Assembly (NCBI GenBank): GCA_021234155.1
Contig: JAJEKV010000003.1
Span: forward strand, 15,856,386-15,920,385
Source of the DNA: Isoetes taiwanensis
Lineage: Eukaryota > Streptophyta > Lycopodiopsida > Isoetales > Isoetaceae
DNA: 64,000 nucleotides
Direction: 5' to 3'
Shown: one piece after another, positions 33,979 through 45,673 of the stretch
Layout: every line of letters starts with the position of its first letter
How positions within the stretch are numbered: position 1 is the stretch's first letter
The notes under the pieces: generated by a model
Database searches by the model: none
What the model was told of the DNA's origin: nothing
What the model saw: only the letters and a program-made list of their open reading frames with translations
Position numbers and translations under genes: made by a program

Positions 33979-35645
33979 GTTCTTGCATGCCTGTCAATGG
34001 CTGCTATGCTGTCACAAGAAGCACATATATGTAATTATTTTTGCGTTACACAATCAATGTGTATCTTAGCCAAGACATTTGCAGCATTGCTACATTTGCA
34101 AGACGTGTCTGACTAGCCAAGACATCCGTTAATTTAAGCACGCCTTTGTCTGAACCAGACTTTATAAATGAATGAGCCCCTTGGAAACCAAGATGACTTT
34201 TAGAACATTAATACTTATAATATGCAGACTGATAAAATTCAAACATCACCATTGTTGGCATCTTGTGAAAACAAACCTGAATTACTTGAAACTTCATCTA
34301 CATGCTGGCTTATGTTTAACGAAAGAAGCAGAACCCCCTTCTTATTTTAAAAAAGCTTGATTTCATCACTTCTTCTGTCCAATCAACAGTATCCATCTTG
34401 TCCTGCCAGAATCTAAAAAACTTCTCGTCAACATTATTTAGTTTAGACAAAAAGTTGCAAAGATTAGACTGCATATCCATGATGGTAACAGACATACACT
34501 ACCACCTTTCCTCAACTTTTGTTTGACAATATTCTAAAGCCAACTATAACAAAGATTAGTGAAGGCTGAAATGGGTGCGACTGATATTACACCTGGTATA
34601 GTATGCCCATTTGAACACTTCTCATACATACCTGCACTAGATCTCTAGGGCATGGAAAGAGCTCCTTCAAACTTCCACAAGTGAGCATGACTTTACAAGT
34701 TTCATCTTCTGCTAACAAGCTCTATACATGCCATGCAGTTCCAGTTGCAGCCATTGTGCATGTCTCCAGATTCACACTTCTGCAGTTCTATGCCCATCAG
34801 CTTAGTTGCATTTTACACATCTTTTCGATCGTTTAATAGGGCGATGTTCATGCATGGTGGGCTCTGCTGCGTCAGTCGTTTGAACACTGAAAAGTATGTT
34901 GATTGCATAAGGTCTTCAAAGCCTCCCCGTGCACGTATGAAGGAATGAATTTACAAGTATTTACCCCATAATGCTGCATCAAGTCATCGTACTTTCCAGA
35001 GCCAATGCTTTTCGCAAATTCCCTCACCAGTTAGTTTCTTCTTAGCATGAACATTGATATAGTATTCTTAAAACTCCATGCAAAGATTGTTCAAAGGTAA
35101 TTCATGTCTGCCATCCAGAAAGCATGGTGAAATTTGCTTAAGAAATGAATTCTAACACCATCAACAAATAAACATTTACCAACCAGAAAAGAAAATTGCT
35201 TCTTTGCTTTACCTGAACATGAATAACGAATATCTGAGATTTCCAAAGCCCTACACAACTTATTACCATGAACTTCACGCCCAGAATCCATCGTCATACA
35301 GTAGAGCTTCTTATATTGTTGACTATGAAGGATGAGAGCTCCCAAATATTTGAATGATCAGGAAAGCTCCTTGTTTTAAAACCTAATGATCAAAAGAATG
35401 ATAATGGCGAATCCAGAACCGTTGCTCCTCAACCCTGTCGAAAATTTGGCTAAACCTCTCCTCCTAGCGTCTCGCGATCTCGGCGAACCCTAAGCTGGTC
35501 GCCGGAGTAGCATAAGAAATATTGACTATTATTTTTTTTCCACCATTTTTTTTAACCTATCTAACATTCGTGGCAACTTTTTTTTAACGTGATAATATTC
35601 GCCAAAAAGTGAATATTCGCCCTTAGAGACAACACTAATGATGAG

Positions 35646-36920
35646 CTTTAGAAATGGATCATATGGAATGATCATGCTAAGAACTCAAAATAAAACCACA
35701 TACCAAGTCAACTCAAGGGGTCTTTCAAACTTCAAATTGTTTTGCTTGAATCTCCTTTCCTTGCATGCTTGTGTGATCTTTCCTGAATGTCTTCACCTTG
35801 GTCTTCAAATATCCACTTGTGATCTCTAGGGATGTGAACTCTTCAAATAAATAATGCTTGTATATCTGTGCTCAGATCAAAATGCAGGCATAAGTATATC
35901 ATCATGTGTCATGCTCTTCTATGCTACCATAGCATGGCAGCAGTCATCCCACACAAGGGACGGCTGCTATGCCCAAAGGTCGAAGCCCACTAATACATCA
36001 AACAAGTTAGTCCCTCTGTCAAACAGCAATAAAAAATGACTTAACAAATGATCTCAAAACCATTTTGGATGAGTAGCAATGACACATGATTTCAGATCAG
36101 CAACATGTTCACATGCATATAGCCAACAACACCCACTTTCAGCACAACCATACATTACCTAAAAACCAATTGTGCAATGTGTTGAAGGAGACTCAATCAA
36201 GCCAAAGAAGTTGACCTCCTCAACACCAGTGTGCTCCTGCAAACACTACAGTAAACGTCCACATCAAGGTGGATCACAAGCTCACATGGAAATAAGAAAA
36301 TATAAATAACAAAGCACAAGCACAATAAGAATTGTGACGCTCCTCGAATCCATAAGATGCCCCCATCGTATAAATACAGGAAATTCCCCTCCCGTGGCGA
36401 CTCCATCACCACGGAAAGACCCTCCGTCTAACTCGGACCACTTATGATGGCCAAGGGCCCAGGTGAAGGACACAGAGGTGTCATTCGTTCCACGACTTCT
36501 ATGGGAATCCTATATAGCAGACGCGTACATATATGTTAGCACCTAGCAACAATACTATTAAATAATATACCACCACGAAGTGTGGCCCATCATCATCAAC
36601 ATGACTAACAACAGAATACCAATATAACAAAGGAAATGCACTATAAATAAGGGCTCTACCCCAGGCTCAGACTCATGGGGGTTGACTGACAGTCAAGGCC
36701 TCCGGATAACAGCAGACATAAGTATTACATGGCGTTGGCTGGCATCGAATAATGGCTAGGGTAGTCCAATCGATTTTAAGGCTTACTATGTCTTTGAGAT
36801 ACTAGACATCATACTTAACTTTTTATATGTCACATAGATAAGATGGTTCTCTATTGTCGTTGCTACTAAGTTTTGATTTGAAGAGTTTGATTGCATCATC
36901 ATGCTGCAACCTGCATCACA
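35646..36920. other. Intergenic, no gene recognised
   Basis: AT-rich DNA right of the hAT element, probably more decayed family D or unique spacer. Frames on both strands are short and motif-free. Confidence 0.35.
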
Positions 36921-36923
36921 TCA

Positions 36924-37090
36924 TAAGTAAGACGGACTCACTAGCGACAACATCTTGTACAATAGATAATTGCAATCTGTGGCCTACCATGAATACTGAG
37001 AATACCACCGTCCACTTAAATATTAGCTCTAGCAGTAAATAAGACTAGCTCAATAGCGACAATATCTTGTACAAGAGATAATTGCAGCAT
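36924..37090. repeat. Short tandem duplication (~111 bp spacing)
   Basis: TAAGTAAGAC..CTCACTAGCGACAA near 36925 recurs as TAAATAAGAC..CTCAATAGCGACAA near 37036, each followed by ATCTTGTACAA(T/G)AGATAATTGCA. Confidence 0.7.
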
Positions 37091-37141
37091 AAGTACTAAG
37101 AGTAATGTTGTGACGAAAAATGCCAATGCTGCAACTCTCCA

Positions 37142-37249
37142 TATCCAATTTTTGAGTTGCCCCTAGGGGGGGCAAACCCTTGTTTATGTGGGTATGTGGG
37201 CATATCCAGGTATATGCCAGCATATGCCTAGCATATGCTGGTGACTGCT
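37142..37249 (-). repeat. SINE-like family S, truncated copy
   Basis: Shares with 41184-41345, 45384-45575 and 45674-45895 the block GTTGCCCCTAGGGGGGCAAA, then a GTATATGC..GCATATGC stretch and GATGACTGCT. Read on the minus strand each copy ends in a GTTTGCCCCCCTAGGGGCAA hairpin followed by an A run. The 5' part is missing here because direct repeat T1 starts at 37250. Confidence 0.6.
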
Positions 37250-37735
37250 TGTCGTCTGCCAAATCGAGGCAAAAATCTGCAAAAAGCAGATTAATAAGAA
37301 TATAGCTCGGGGAATTATGCTAGCTTAGCAAAGAAAGCTACGCAAATATGGAAAGAGGAAGCAAGTAGCCCAGAGATGTGCTACGAGAAGAATTACCCAT
37401 GAGAAAAATATGGGAAGGAATGATATGGCAACAGGGTTGTCGTGAGAAGGGCCCCATCGAAGAAAAATACCTATGGAGGTAAGATGGAATTAACGTGGCA
37501 GAATAAAGGCTTTAAAGAAAAGGGGTCAAGTAACGAGAATTAAAGGGAAAAACCTTCGGAAGAACCATGGAAGTAGAGATAACCATGGAAGAAGGGGAGA
37601 GGATTGTCGTAGCCTTATGGCAAGGTCAGAAGAAAATTAAAATAGAAGAGGAGAAATACGACTGCAAAGGATGCAAGAGAGCAATGATGAGGGAAAATTT
37701 GGGAAAAGACCTTGGGTTAAGTCACGGAATCCCGA
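37250..37735 (+). repeat. Direct terminal repeat T1, left copy
   Basis: Near-identical to 39214-39695, with a handful of substitutions and one 4 bp gap. It begins TGTCGTCTGCCAAATCGAGG and ends GTCACGGAATCCCGA. It contains a frame from ATG 37567 (MEVEITMEEGERIVVALWQG). The high similarity says the duplication is young. The start is LTR-like (TG) but the end is not CA. Confidence 0.85.
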
Positions 37736-37823
37736 AGGGGAATAAGTGTTTGGAAGCTATGGCCGGTGCCAAAACCGGGCTACAGGTAAAGAACACCAAA
37801 GTTGATTTTTCGTTCTAGTTCTC

Positions 37824-38990
37824 TTGGTGTCTCTTTCACAGCGCTACCTTTTCCTCGGGTTACGAGCGGGGCTCGACCGTAAAAGAAACATTAGAGCCAT
37901 TGACAAATTTCGAGAGAAGGGAATTATGAGTGGACAAATTGATTACTTTGCTCTTCAGCAAAGAGGTTTGATTGTGGATAAAGTCCATCCTCATCAAGTC
38001 GCAGCAGCAATAGCAACCCACGGAACTGCAGCATTAGTGCATTTTCCTCAGAGGTCAACAATATTCATGGAAGTTCCCACACCAGAAGTGGTCATAAATA
38101 AGTTCAAGGAAGACGTACTCAGAGAGTTATCTGCAAAAGTGCTCAAGATGCAACAAACGATGTGCATTATGCAGTCAAAAAAATCTGTGCAATGTTGGAG
38201 ATGTCACCAGTACGGCCATATTGCAAAATATTGCCCAATAGAATTTGTGTACCAATCACATTGTGGGACCTGCAATACCCAAGAAGACGAGATGATTCAA
38301 AAGGAGATATTCACAAATTTGGACAATGAGGAGCGGATTTGTGTGGAGTGCCATCAATTCGTTGTTCTTACAAGACAAGAAGCAGAAGAATTGGATGAAG
38401 TTGATGACTTATTAACGTGTCGTCACCATAAAACTATGTATGCATCCTCAGAATTACTTGAAGAAAGTTCCATTGCAGATTCTAGGCCTGAAACGATGGA
38501 AGAAAAGACAACACATTTACAATATTTGGAGCCCATAGAATATGTGATTGAGCCAGCATTAACAGAGCAACACCCAGTTGACGAGAAGCTGGTCGAGAAG
38601 CCATATCACGCTGATGCGAGTAATAAAATTGAAATAAACATGGGAGATTACCAAGAAGAGGAGGACATCTGTAAACTGCATGGTGCAGAGAATAGACCAA
38701 TACACAACCAGGTACAATTTGAGAAGGAAAAAGATGACGAAGAGTACTATACGAAAATGATGCACAGAAATTTGAAAAACCAAGAGAGAGAATGGTTAGA
38801 CAAGCAAAGGGAGCAAGTGAAAGAAGAATTAGTCTATCAGATGGAAGAAGCTGCCAGTATTGTGTGCAACAAATTAAAAGAGATGGAAGGTCAAGATGGG
38901 AACACCAGTCAAATAGAAGATAGAAAGCAAAGCAAGAAGGAAGTTTTGCAAGGAAGGATTATGGAAGTACTGGAGAATATCAAGAAGTGA
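37824..38990 (+). CDS. 388-residue zinc-knuckle protein of unknown family
   Basis: A single intact frame, the longest non-polyprotein ORF in the window. Near residues 123-136 is a CCHC knuckle CWRCHQYGHIAKYC, as in retroelement Gag or RNA-binding proteins. It is followed by CGTC, CVEC and a later C/H-rich pair (TCRHH), suggesting further metal ligands. The C-terminal third is very acidic and coiled-coil-like, rich in Glu, Lys and Gln (for example KQREQVKEELVYQMEEAA). The start is uncertain: similarity to a natural protein may begin only around MSGQIDYF (about residue 35). The left direct repeat ends 88 bp upstream and the right one starts 223 bp downstream. It may be the Gag-like product of a non-autonomous retroelement. 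I do not recognise the family, and no RT, protease or integrase is associated. Confidence 0.6.
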   Translation: MVSLSQRYLFLGLRAGLDRKRNIRAIDKFREKGIMSGQIDYFALQQRGLIVDKVHPHQVAAAIATHGTAALVHFPQRSTIFMEVPTPEVVINKFKEDVLRELSAKVLKMQQTMCIMQSKKSVQCWRCHQYGHIAKYCPIEFVYQSHCGTCNTQEDEMIQKEIFTNLDNEERICVECHQFVVLTRQEAEELDEVDDLLTCRHHKTMYASSELLEESSIADSRPETMEEKTTHLQYLEPIEYVIEPALTEQHPVDEKLVEKPYHADASNKIEINMGDYQEEEDICKLHGAENRPIHNQVQFEKEKDDEEYYTKMMHRNLKNQEREWLDKQREQVKEELVYQMEEAASIVCNKLKEMEGQDGNTSQIEDRKQSKKEVLQGRIMEVLENIKK

Positions 38991-39213
38991 GAAGGCGCAT
39001 TTGGAGCCAACATTGATCTGTCCATAGAAGGCAAGTTAGAAAACATATTGAATGTGATAAAAGATGACTCACATGCTCAAGGGGATGCGTGCCCAAAAGT
39101 GAAAATGAGGAATTTGGAAACAAGGCCACCATTAGGCTCGAAGATATGGGATCCAGGGTAAGTTTCAAAAACCTTGAGTTCCTCGGGACGACGAACATTT
39201 TCCTCCCCAATAA

Positions 39214-39695
39214 TGTCGTCTGCCAAATCGAGGCAAAAATCTGCAAAAAGCAGATTAATAAGAATATAGCTCGGGGAATTATGCTAGCTTAGCAAAGAAA
39301 GCTACGCAAATATGGAAAGAGGAAGCAAGTAGCCCAGAGATGTGCTACGAGAAGAATTACCCATGAGAAAAACATGGGAAGGAATGATATGGCAACAGGG
39401 TTGTCGTGAGAAGAGCCCCATAGAAGAAAAATACCTATGGAGGTAAGATGGAATTAACGTGGCAGAATAAAGGCTTCAAAGAAAAGGGGTCAAGTCACGA
39501 GAATTAAAGGAACCTTCGGAAGAACCATGGAAGTAGAGATAACCATGGAAGAAGGGGAGAGGATTGTCGTAGCCTTATGGCAAGGTCAGAAGAAAATTAA
39601 AATAGAAGAGGAGAAATACGACTGCAAAGGATGCAAGAGAGCAATGATGAGGGAAACTTTGGGAAAAGACCTTGGGTTAAGTCACGGAATCCCGA
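39214..39695 (+). repeat. Direct terminal repeat T1, right copy
   Basis: Second copy of 37250-37735. At 39696 it joins Ty3/gypsy RT sequence in frame, making a chimeric reading frame (39527-40810). GCTT flanks both outer ends (37247-37250 and 39696-39699), a possible but weak target duplication. Confidence 0.85.
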
Positions 39696-40715
39696 GCTTA
39701 GGATCTCATTCTACTAATCATTTGGAATTGCTTGCAAAAATATGCTCTTTATGCAGGGACTCTGGAGTCAACCTTAATCCAAAGAAGTGTATTTTTTTTG
39801 CATCCAAAGGGCAACTTTTGGGGCATGAGGTGTTCAACAATGGTATACAAGTGGCACAAGAAAAGGTTGAAGCCCTCAAAAAACTGGTACCTCCCAAGAA
39901 TTTGAAGCAGGTCAAAAGTTTTATTGGCATGACTAGTTTTCTTAGGATGTATATTCCTAATTTTGCTCACATTATAAGTCCTATTTCTAAACTGACAAGG
40001 ATAGGCAAGATTTCTAAATCTGAGAGCAAGTATGTCCCTGTCACATGGTCATCAGATTGCCAAGAGTCTTTTGAGTTACTTATAAAGTCCATTTGCGAGG
40101 CTACTCTTTTAAAAAAACCTGACTTGGATATGCCATTTGAGGTCTATATTACTATCACTAAAAAGGCCATAGGTCTAGCTATTCTACAGGACAAGCATAC
40201 CATAGCTTTTGCCAGCAAACAGTGGAGTTCAATTGAAGAAAAATACACCAGAATGGAGAAGAGTGCTGCTGCCCTTATGTTCCTCATTGACAGACAAGGT
40301 CACCTACTATTGAAGAGTTCTGTTCAAGTTTATATGAAGCAAAATCCAATGGGCTTGTTATTTGATAAGGCTACTTCCAAACCAAAAATCCAAAGGTGGG
40401 CTTGTAAGCTACAAACCTTTGATATTTCCATTAAGGAGTTACATCAAGTGAAGAGTCCCAGTCTTTATTTACCTTACATTTTCTTTGATCATGAGGATGC
40501 AGTAGAGGTTGTTGACTTTGTGGATGCCTTAGCTTATTTGCAGGCAGAAGATGAAGAGCAGAACCAACAGGATTGGCAGTTACCTATAAAAAAATTTCTA
40601 CAATTCAAGGAGATGCCCTCAGGACTGACTTCGAGCCAGCAAAGGAGATTTAAAGAAAAATGTAGGCAATTTAAAATGATTAATGATGTTCTATGTAAAG
40701 TCAACAGGGATGGAC
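39696..40715 (+). pseudogene. Old Ty3/gypsy copy A: RT C-terminus, RNase H and linker
   Basis: The frame runs from the RT region just after the YxDD position (SGVNLNPKKCIFF, LLGHEV, VKSFIGMTSFLRMYIPNF) through gypsy RNase H (IAFASKQWSSIEEKYTRMEK), then KPKIQRWACKLQTFDIS and the pre-integrase linker CKVNRDG. The RT fingers and catalytic palm are missing; repeat T1 takes their place. It stops at TGGAC (40711-40715), where a solo LTR is inserted, and continues at 50269 with GLLLRCVNEEES. Expected role: reverse transcription of an LTR retrotransposon. Non-functional. Confidence 0.85.
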
Positions 40716-41183
40716 TGTTGCCCCCAAAGGGCAACATACTAACTGTTGGTTCATGTATTGAAGTAGGTCAAGTTATTGCGGAAGAGTTAAATCAAAAAAG
40801 AGCTTGGTAGTCAACATTGATGTGAAGGTCAAACAATATTAATCTTCAAAGATCAACTCTTATGGAAGATGCTCTATCTAAGGTCAAAGGTATTCAAGGG
40901 ATGCTCCATGATATTCTGGGTTGTGAAGATTGGAAGATGCTTTTTGAAGTTTGGAAGACAAAGTTTGGAAGACCCCATGGTATTTGATTCCACCTCCTAG
41001 CCATTTTTTATCCATATTCTTACCCCCATTTCGAAATTTTTCTAGTCATATTTCTCTCATGCCTATATCTTCCCATGTTCACTTTTTGCCAATTACACCA
41101 TGCTTGCCTAAGTCCTTCTTTTCTAAAGGCCTTTTGTTCACCCCAAAGGATGATCTTCCCATTCCATATCTTTTCTCTCATTT

Positions 41184-41345
41184 TTTGGGTTGCCCCTAGG
41201 GGGGCAAACCCTCGTTTATGTGGGTATGTGGGCATATCCAGGTATATGCCGGCATATACCTAGCATATGCTGATGACTGCTAAAAACTGGCTGCTGCCTG
41301 TAAATGCTCGGTCATCCAGCCCCGTTCCTTCACAGGCGTGGCTAT
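41184..41345 (-). repeat. SINE-like family S, copy 2
   Basis: Minus strand, at the left edge of the 7.6 kb insertion. It has the palindromic GTTGCCCCTAGGGGGGCAAA tail hairpin with the A run (TTTTTT on the plus strand), followed by the GCATATG stretch and GATGACTGCT. The RNA polymerase III boxes are decayed in this copy. Confidence 0.5.
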
Positions 41346-41384
41346 GGCGTATCTGGGTAGCTGGCAAGCAGACCGAATACTTCT

Positions 41385-44300
41385 TTCTTCAATCAGACCT
41401 TAGCATCGATGGAGTCCTCTGTACTCCTCGCCGTCGGCCGTTGATGCGGTTTCGTGTATTCCTATGCCCTGTCTTCTAAGCGTGTTGCGTAAATACGTCC
41501 ACTTGCTATACCCCTTGCGGACCTTCCTCCCATATCCCATGTCTTGCCTCCTCCAAAGCGCCAAAATGGCCTGTAGTTGTGGCTTACGTTGCTCGGGTAG
41601 ATAATAATACTGACAGCAGGACAATCTTTGCGGTCTGTGAACGAGGAAGCTCCTTTGTTGAAAGCTTTGCACGAATCGTTACAATTGAGCACGGGGTGGT
41701 ATCTCGGGAGAAGACAAGAGTCTTGGGATAAAAATGTAGTGAGTGGAGGACCAGATGCATTTTCTTATATAAGCTGGAATTCTTACCTCAAAAGTATATG
41801 GCGTTGCTATAGAATCTCCTTTGGAGTCTGCAGAAAAATTAAATGCAAAATTTGGGTGTTCAAATTCTTCTCAAGCGTGAGGATCTCCAATCGGTCTCTC
41901 TAATTTCCATTTACTCATTCCTTGTTAGGTAGTTGTTGCATTACACAGCAGGTTTAAGATGGGTTGTAGAACTTACAAGTGAATTTGAGAATTGGCATAG
42001 GTGTTTTCTTTCAAATTGCGAGGAGCATATAACATGATGGCAAAGCTATCCCCCCTGCAGTTGAGCAAGGGGGTAATATGTTCATCTGGCGGTAACCATG
42101 TCCAAAGGCGTTAATTGGGTATGGTCGGCTTAGGCGTGATGCAATCATAGCTATCTACCCTGAAATTAAGGTATGGTAGCATATTCAATTCACATTATCA
42201 TCAGGCAAGGTTATATGTTTAGTGGCATGATTATTATAGAACCTTTATTTTGGTAGGTTGGTATGTCTGTAACTCTTATCCAACCTCTAATATATCTGAA
42301 AGTATAAGCTTTTAGCGAGAAAAAATCTTTGCATGTCTATTTTTTTCTAATAAGAATAATAAAAAGAATGTCAAAGATTGAATATTTATAGTTAATACTA
42401 TTACAAGGATCATTTTACGCATAGAGGCGTGCCAAATGCAATAGCAGGTTTTTATCTCGGTGGATAAAGCGGCGATTAGATGTGTGGCCTTACAATTGAA
42501 TAGAGCTATCAACTTTGCAATGACTCATTTGGGACTCCTTATTTTATATGTACTTTACGTACTAGCTATACTCTTATAGTCTCTACTTGTCATTCTTGGC
42601 GGTGGATGTTCGTAGAAAGGTTTTATATTTGTGGTATTAGTTGGTGATTCATATGATGAAGCCCAATCTTCGAAAAAACGCAGCAAGCGAGGAAGGTAGA
42701 GTTTTTATACCACCATTCGACAATCGAGAGATCATTGCGGGACAAGGGGCGGTTGGGATGGAAATTATTCGCCAACATGGAGGCCCATTACATGTTGTCT
42801 TTGTTCGGTTGGTGGTGGAGGTCTTATTGCGGGCATTGCGGCTTACATAAAGCGTATTCGACCCGAGGTAGCCATGCATGATTCCAACATTTCTTTGATG
42901 AATTGATATATATGGTCTAAGACATTGAATTCCGCGGGTTAAAATTATTGGAGTAGAGCCCATTGATGCAAATGCAATGGCTCTCTTTGTATCATGGTGA
43001 GCGTGTGTTACTTGAGCTTTGTGGTGGTTTTGCCGATGGCGTAGGCGTGGAAACAAGTTGGTGAAGAGACATTTAAGCCTATCGGGGAGTGATTGATGGA
43101 ATTGTTCTTGTTAACCGTGATGCGGTTTGTGCTTTGCTATAAAGGTATTGAGTTTACTATTCCTAGGACATTCAATGCGTCTTCGCAAGCATTTGGAACT
43201 TTCGGCATTGCCTTGGTGTGTTTCCGTCATTACACAATAGTAGAAACAATATACAACGGTAGAAAGCAGAATGAAACATTTTCTATAGCTTGTCTTTGTT
43301 AACTTTATGTTGTGAGACATGTCATGCTTAACTTCACACTTCCCTGTTAATTGCAAGGTAGGACATGTTTGAGGAGAAAAGAAGTATTCTTGAGCTCGCA
43401 GGAGCTCTTGCATTGGCTGGAGCAAAAGCTTATTGCAAATATTATGGGTACAAAGGCGAAAACTATTGTAGCTATTACTAGTGGGGCCAATATGAATTTT
43501 GATCGCGACTTGTCACGGAACTAGCGAATGTTGGGCTAAAAAAGATTTGTTCTTGCAATAACTATGTTGGAGAAACGGGGAACATTTAAAAATTTGGTTG
43601 ACCCGGGTAAATTTTATGTTATGAGCTTTCATTTTGCTTTTTCACAACCAAATTTTGGGGTCCGAAGCGGTTGGGTCACTATACTTTCAGATTGGACATG
43701 TCAACGTTTACGTAATTGAAATATCGATATTACGATGACCAAAATGCCCTTGTTTTATGTAGGTAAGGTAATGTTTTTGTTGAACTAACTTTTATAAGTA
43801 CAACTCCATGTCCGTTACCACATAAGTTTTGATCTTTATCATGTCTTACGTAACATAGATAAGATGACCTTCAACTCTCTTTGCGGTGTTAGCATTCACA
43901 AGGAAGAGGAAGTCCAGGGATCCGATAAAAGCGGATAGTTGCTTACGGGTTGCAAGTTCTAGATATGATGAGAAAATGATTTAGTCAAAGACCATCTTCA
44001 GGCACTGGTAATATCTTATAGAGCTAAAGTTTGGTATTATATGAAAATTTCTAGTCTTTGTTCACATTCAATTCTCATTTGCCGGATGGGAGGCGTGCAT
44101 TTGTTAAGGATGAAATTCTATGCGATTTATATTTCGAGAAAAGCCAGGTGCTCTTAAGAAGTTTACGGACACATTCACACCACATTGGAATATATCCTTT
44201 GTTCCATTACAGTGGTCAAAAGGTGCGCCGAACTTTTGTTATGCACATTTTCTAACTATGTTATGATATCCAATATGCTATGCTTTTTGGGGAGCTATCT

Positions 44301-44943
44301 AAGCTTAACTTGAGCACCCATTAAGCCAAGCCCGAGCACCTTGCTCTTGTCTAGTGGTAGATCATCGCGTGATCTTAGAACTTGATGTTGAGCAAGCGCA
44401 CTTACGAAAGAGCGTAGCCACCATCGCAAACGGCAATTATCATTTTTTACGTTGGGAGAGTAATGATAAAAAGATGATGGTAGAGTAGGTTGTAGTGTTC
44501 TTTCCCTTTGTCATAGAACAAATAAACCCTCAAAGATCCTTTGATTGCATGTGAAAGGGTAAGACATTGTGCTCTTTTTCCTCATGCCTTACATACCTAT
44601 TTGTCTTTGGAGACCACATATTTACTTCAAACACTTTTCTTTTCTGTTAATAAGGTGAGGTTTCAAGCCCCATGGTAAAGTGCTTAGGTGAAGAAATATA
44701 CAATTACCTCGATTATCACATATTTAGACCAAAGACTAATCATAAATTTTTGCTAATATTTTCTTCAAGAAGGTTAACACATAACATGTTGCAGGGTGAA
44801 GAAGGGGGTAATGTGCTTATTGGAATTCAAGTTCAAAAGGAGGAAAAAGAACGTTTTGTGGAATGTGCCATTGCACTTGGTTATGAATTTCAAGAAGAAA
44901 CTAGTAATGAAGCCTTTAAGCTCATCATGCCAACAAGCTAATA
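41385..44943 (+). pseudogene. Threonine deaminase (threonine dehydratase) pseudogene with introns
   Basis: A nearly whole gene copy for the PLP enzyme that starts isoleucine synthesis (threonine to 2-oxobutanoate, plastid). The pieces fall in correct order: VYGVAIESPLESAEKL and LKREDLQS (41780-41897); [18 protein letters not shown] and VICSSGGNH (42013-42171); VVLVGDSYDEAQ, EGRVFIPPFDNREIIAGQGA and VGGGGLIAGIAAYIKRIRPE (42620-42872); IIGVEPIDANAMAL (42944-43144); KRSILELAGALALAGAKAY and SGANMNFDR (43362-43605); NDLVKDHLQAL (to 44007); EKPGALKKFTDTFTPHWNIS (44077-44222); and GGNVLIGIQVQKEEKERFVE to a TAA (about 44794-44941). Both C-terminal ACT regulatory domains are represented. Introns with GT-AG edges remain, so it is a DNA-level duplicate, not a retrocopy. 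Many one- or two-base losses shift the frame (for example at 42790, 42990 and 43050). The N-terminus and transit peptide are unclear. Confidence 0.85.
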
Positions 44944-45383
44944 AATAACCATAATAGGTTATTTCGTCATAGTTCTGGATCATTCCTTTGTTTCAAGTAA
45001 AGAGAAGAGTTGTGTGTAAAAGACACTATTTAGCTCTTGTGCAAAAATTGGTTGTGCTTTACTAGACATTGCGTTCTAAAATATTTGGTTATGGTTTAAA
45101 ATCCTTAAAAGAATTTGGTATTTGGATTATCGGTTTGTGTGGGTTTGAGTCATTGGTTTGTGTGAATTCTTAGGGCCAGATTTCATTATAAAAAAATTTC
45201 ACATGTTTGTCACCAATGGAATTAATAGAGGATCACCAATAGTGAACTATGATCCAATTGTGGACCATGGTAAAATGATTTAACTTTTTAATAGTTTATT
45301 GTTTCAATTTAAACTAATGAATGAAGTGGCCGAGAAAAGTGGGTTCAACCTTATCCACAATAGGGTATTTATGTGATACTTAT

Positions 45384-45575
45384 TTTTTGGGTTGCCCCTA
45401 GGGGGGCAAACCCTCGTTTGTATGGGGTTGTGGCATATCTTGAGTATATGCTGGAATATACTCAGAATATGTTGATGACTGCTCCAAATCGATTGTACCC
45501 TGTAAACTGGCGGTCATTTGCGTTCTAAATCGAGGATGGTCCAACCGGTTAACCGGCATGGCAGACAGAAGCTCG
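45384..45575 (-). repeat. SINE-like family S, copy 3
   Basis: Same hairpin-plus-A-run tail as the other copies. The body includes ACCCTGTAAACTGGCGGTCA, shared with copy 2. Upstream on the minus strand, CCGGTTAACCGGTTGGACCA corresponds to the degenerate B-box region. Confidence 0.55.
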
Positions 45576-45673
45576 AATTTGATGAATCTGAGTACCATCT
45601 TGGTTCGAGTACCCTAGAGATAGTATTTTTGGCTACGTTGTTGGCAAGGATTCTGAGGCATAACCCAAACAGG

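Larger units (their letters stand above)
32746..35637. mobile_element. 2.9 kb hAT element without transposase
   Basis: The left end TAGTGTTGTCTCTAA and right end TTAGAGACAACACTA are perfect 15 bp inverted repeats. The 8 bp ATGATGAG flanks both sides (32738-32745 and 35638-35645). This is a well-delimited hAT insertion in family D sequence. No transposase or C-terminal dimerisation motif was found in any frame, so it should depend on another copy. It contains a 150 bp tandem duplication and a PPR-like fragment. Confidence 0.87.

Noticed and set aside
37250-39695. Calling the T1 repeats standard LTRs
   Set aside because: The start is TG but the end is CCCGA, no primer-binding site follows the left repeat, and the outer flanks belong to different repeats. 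The only duplication is a 4 bp GCTT that could be chance.
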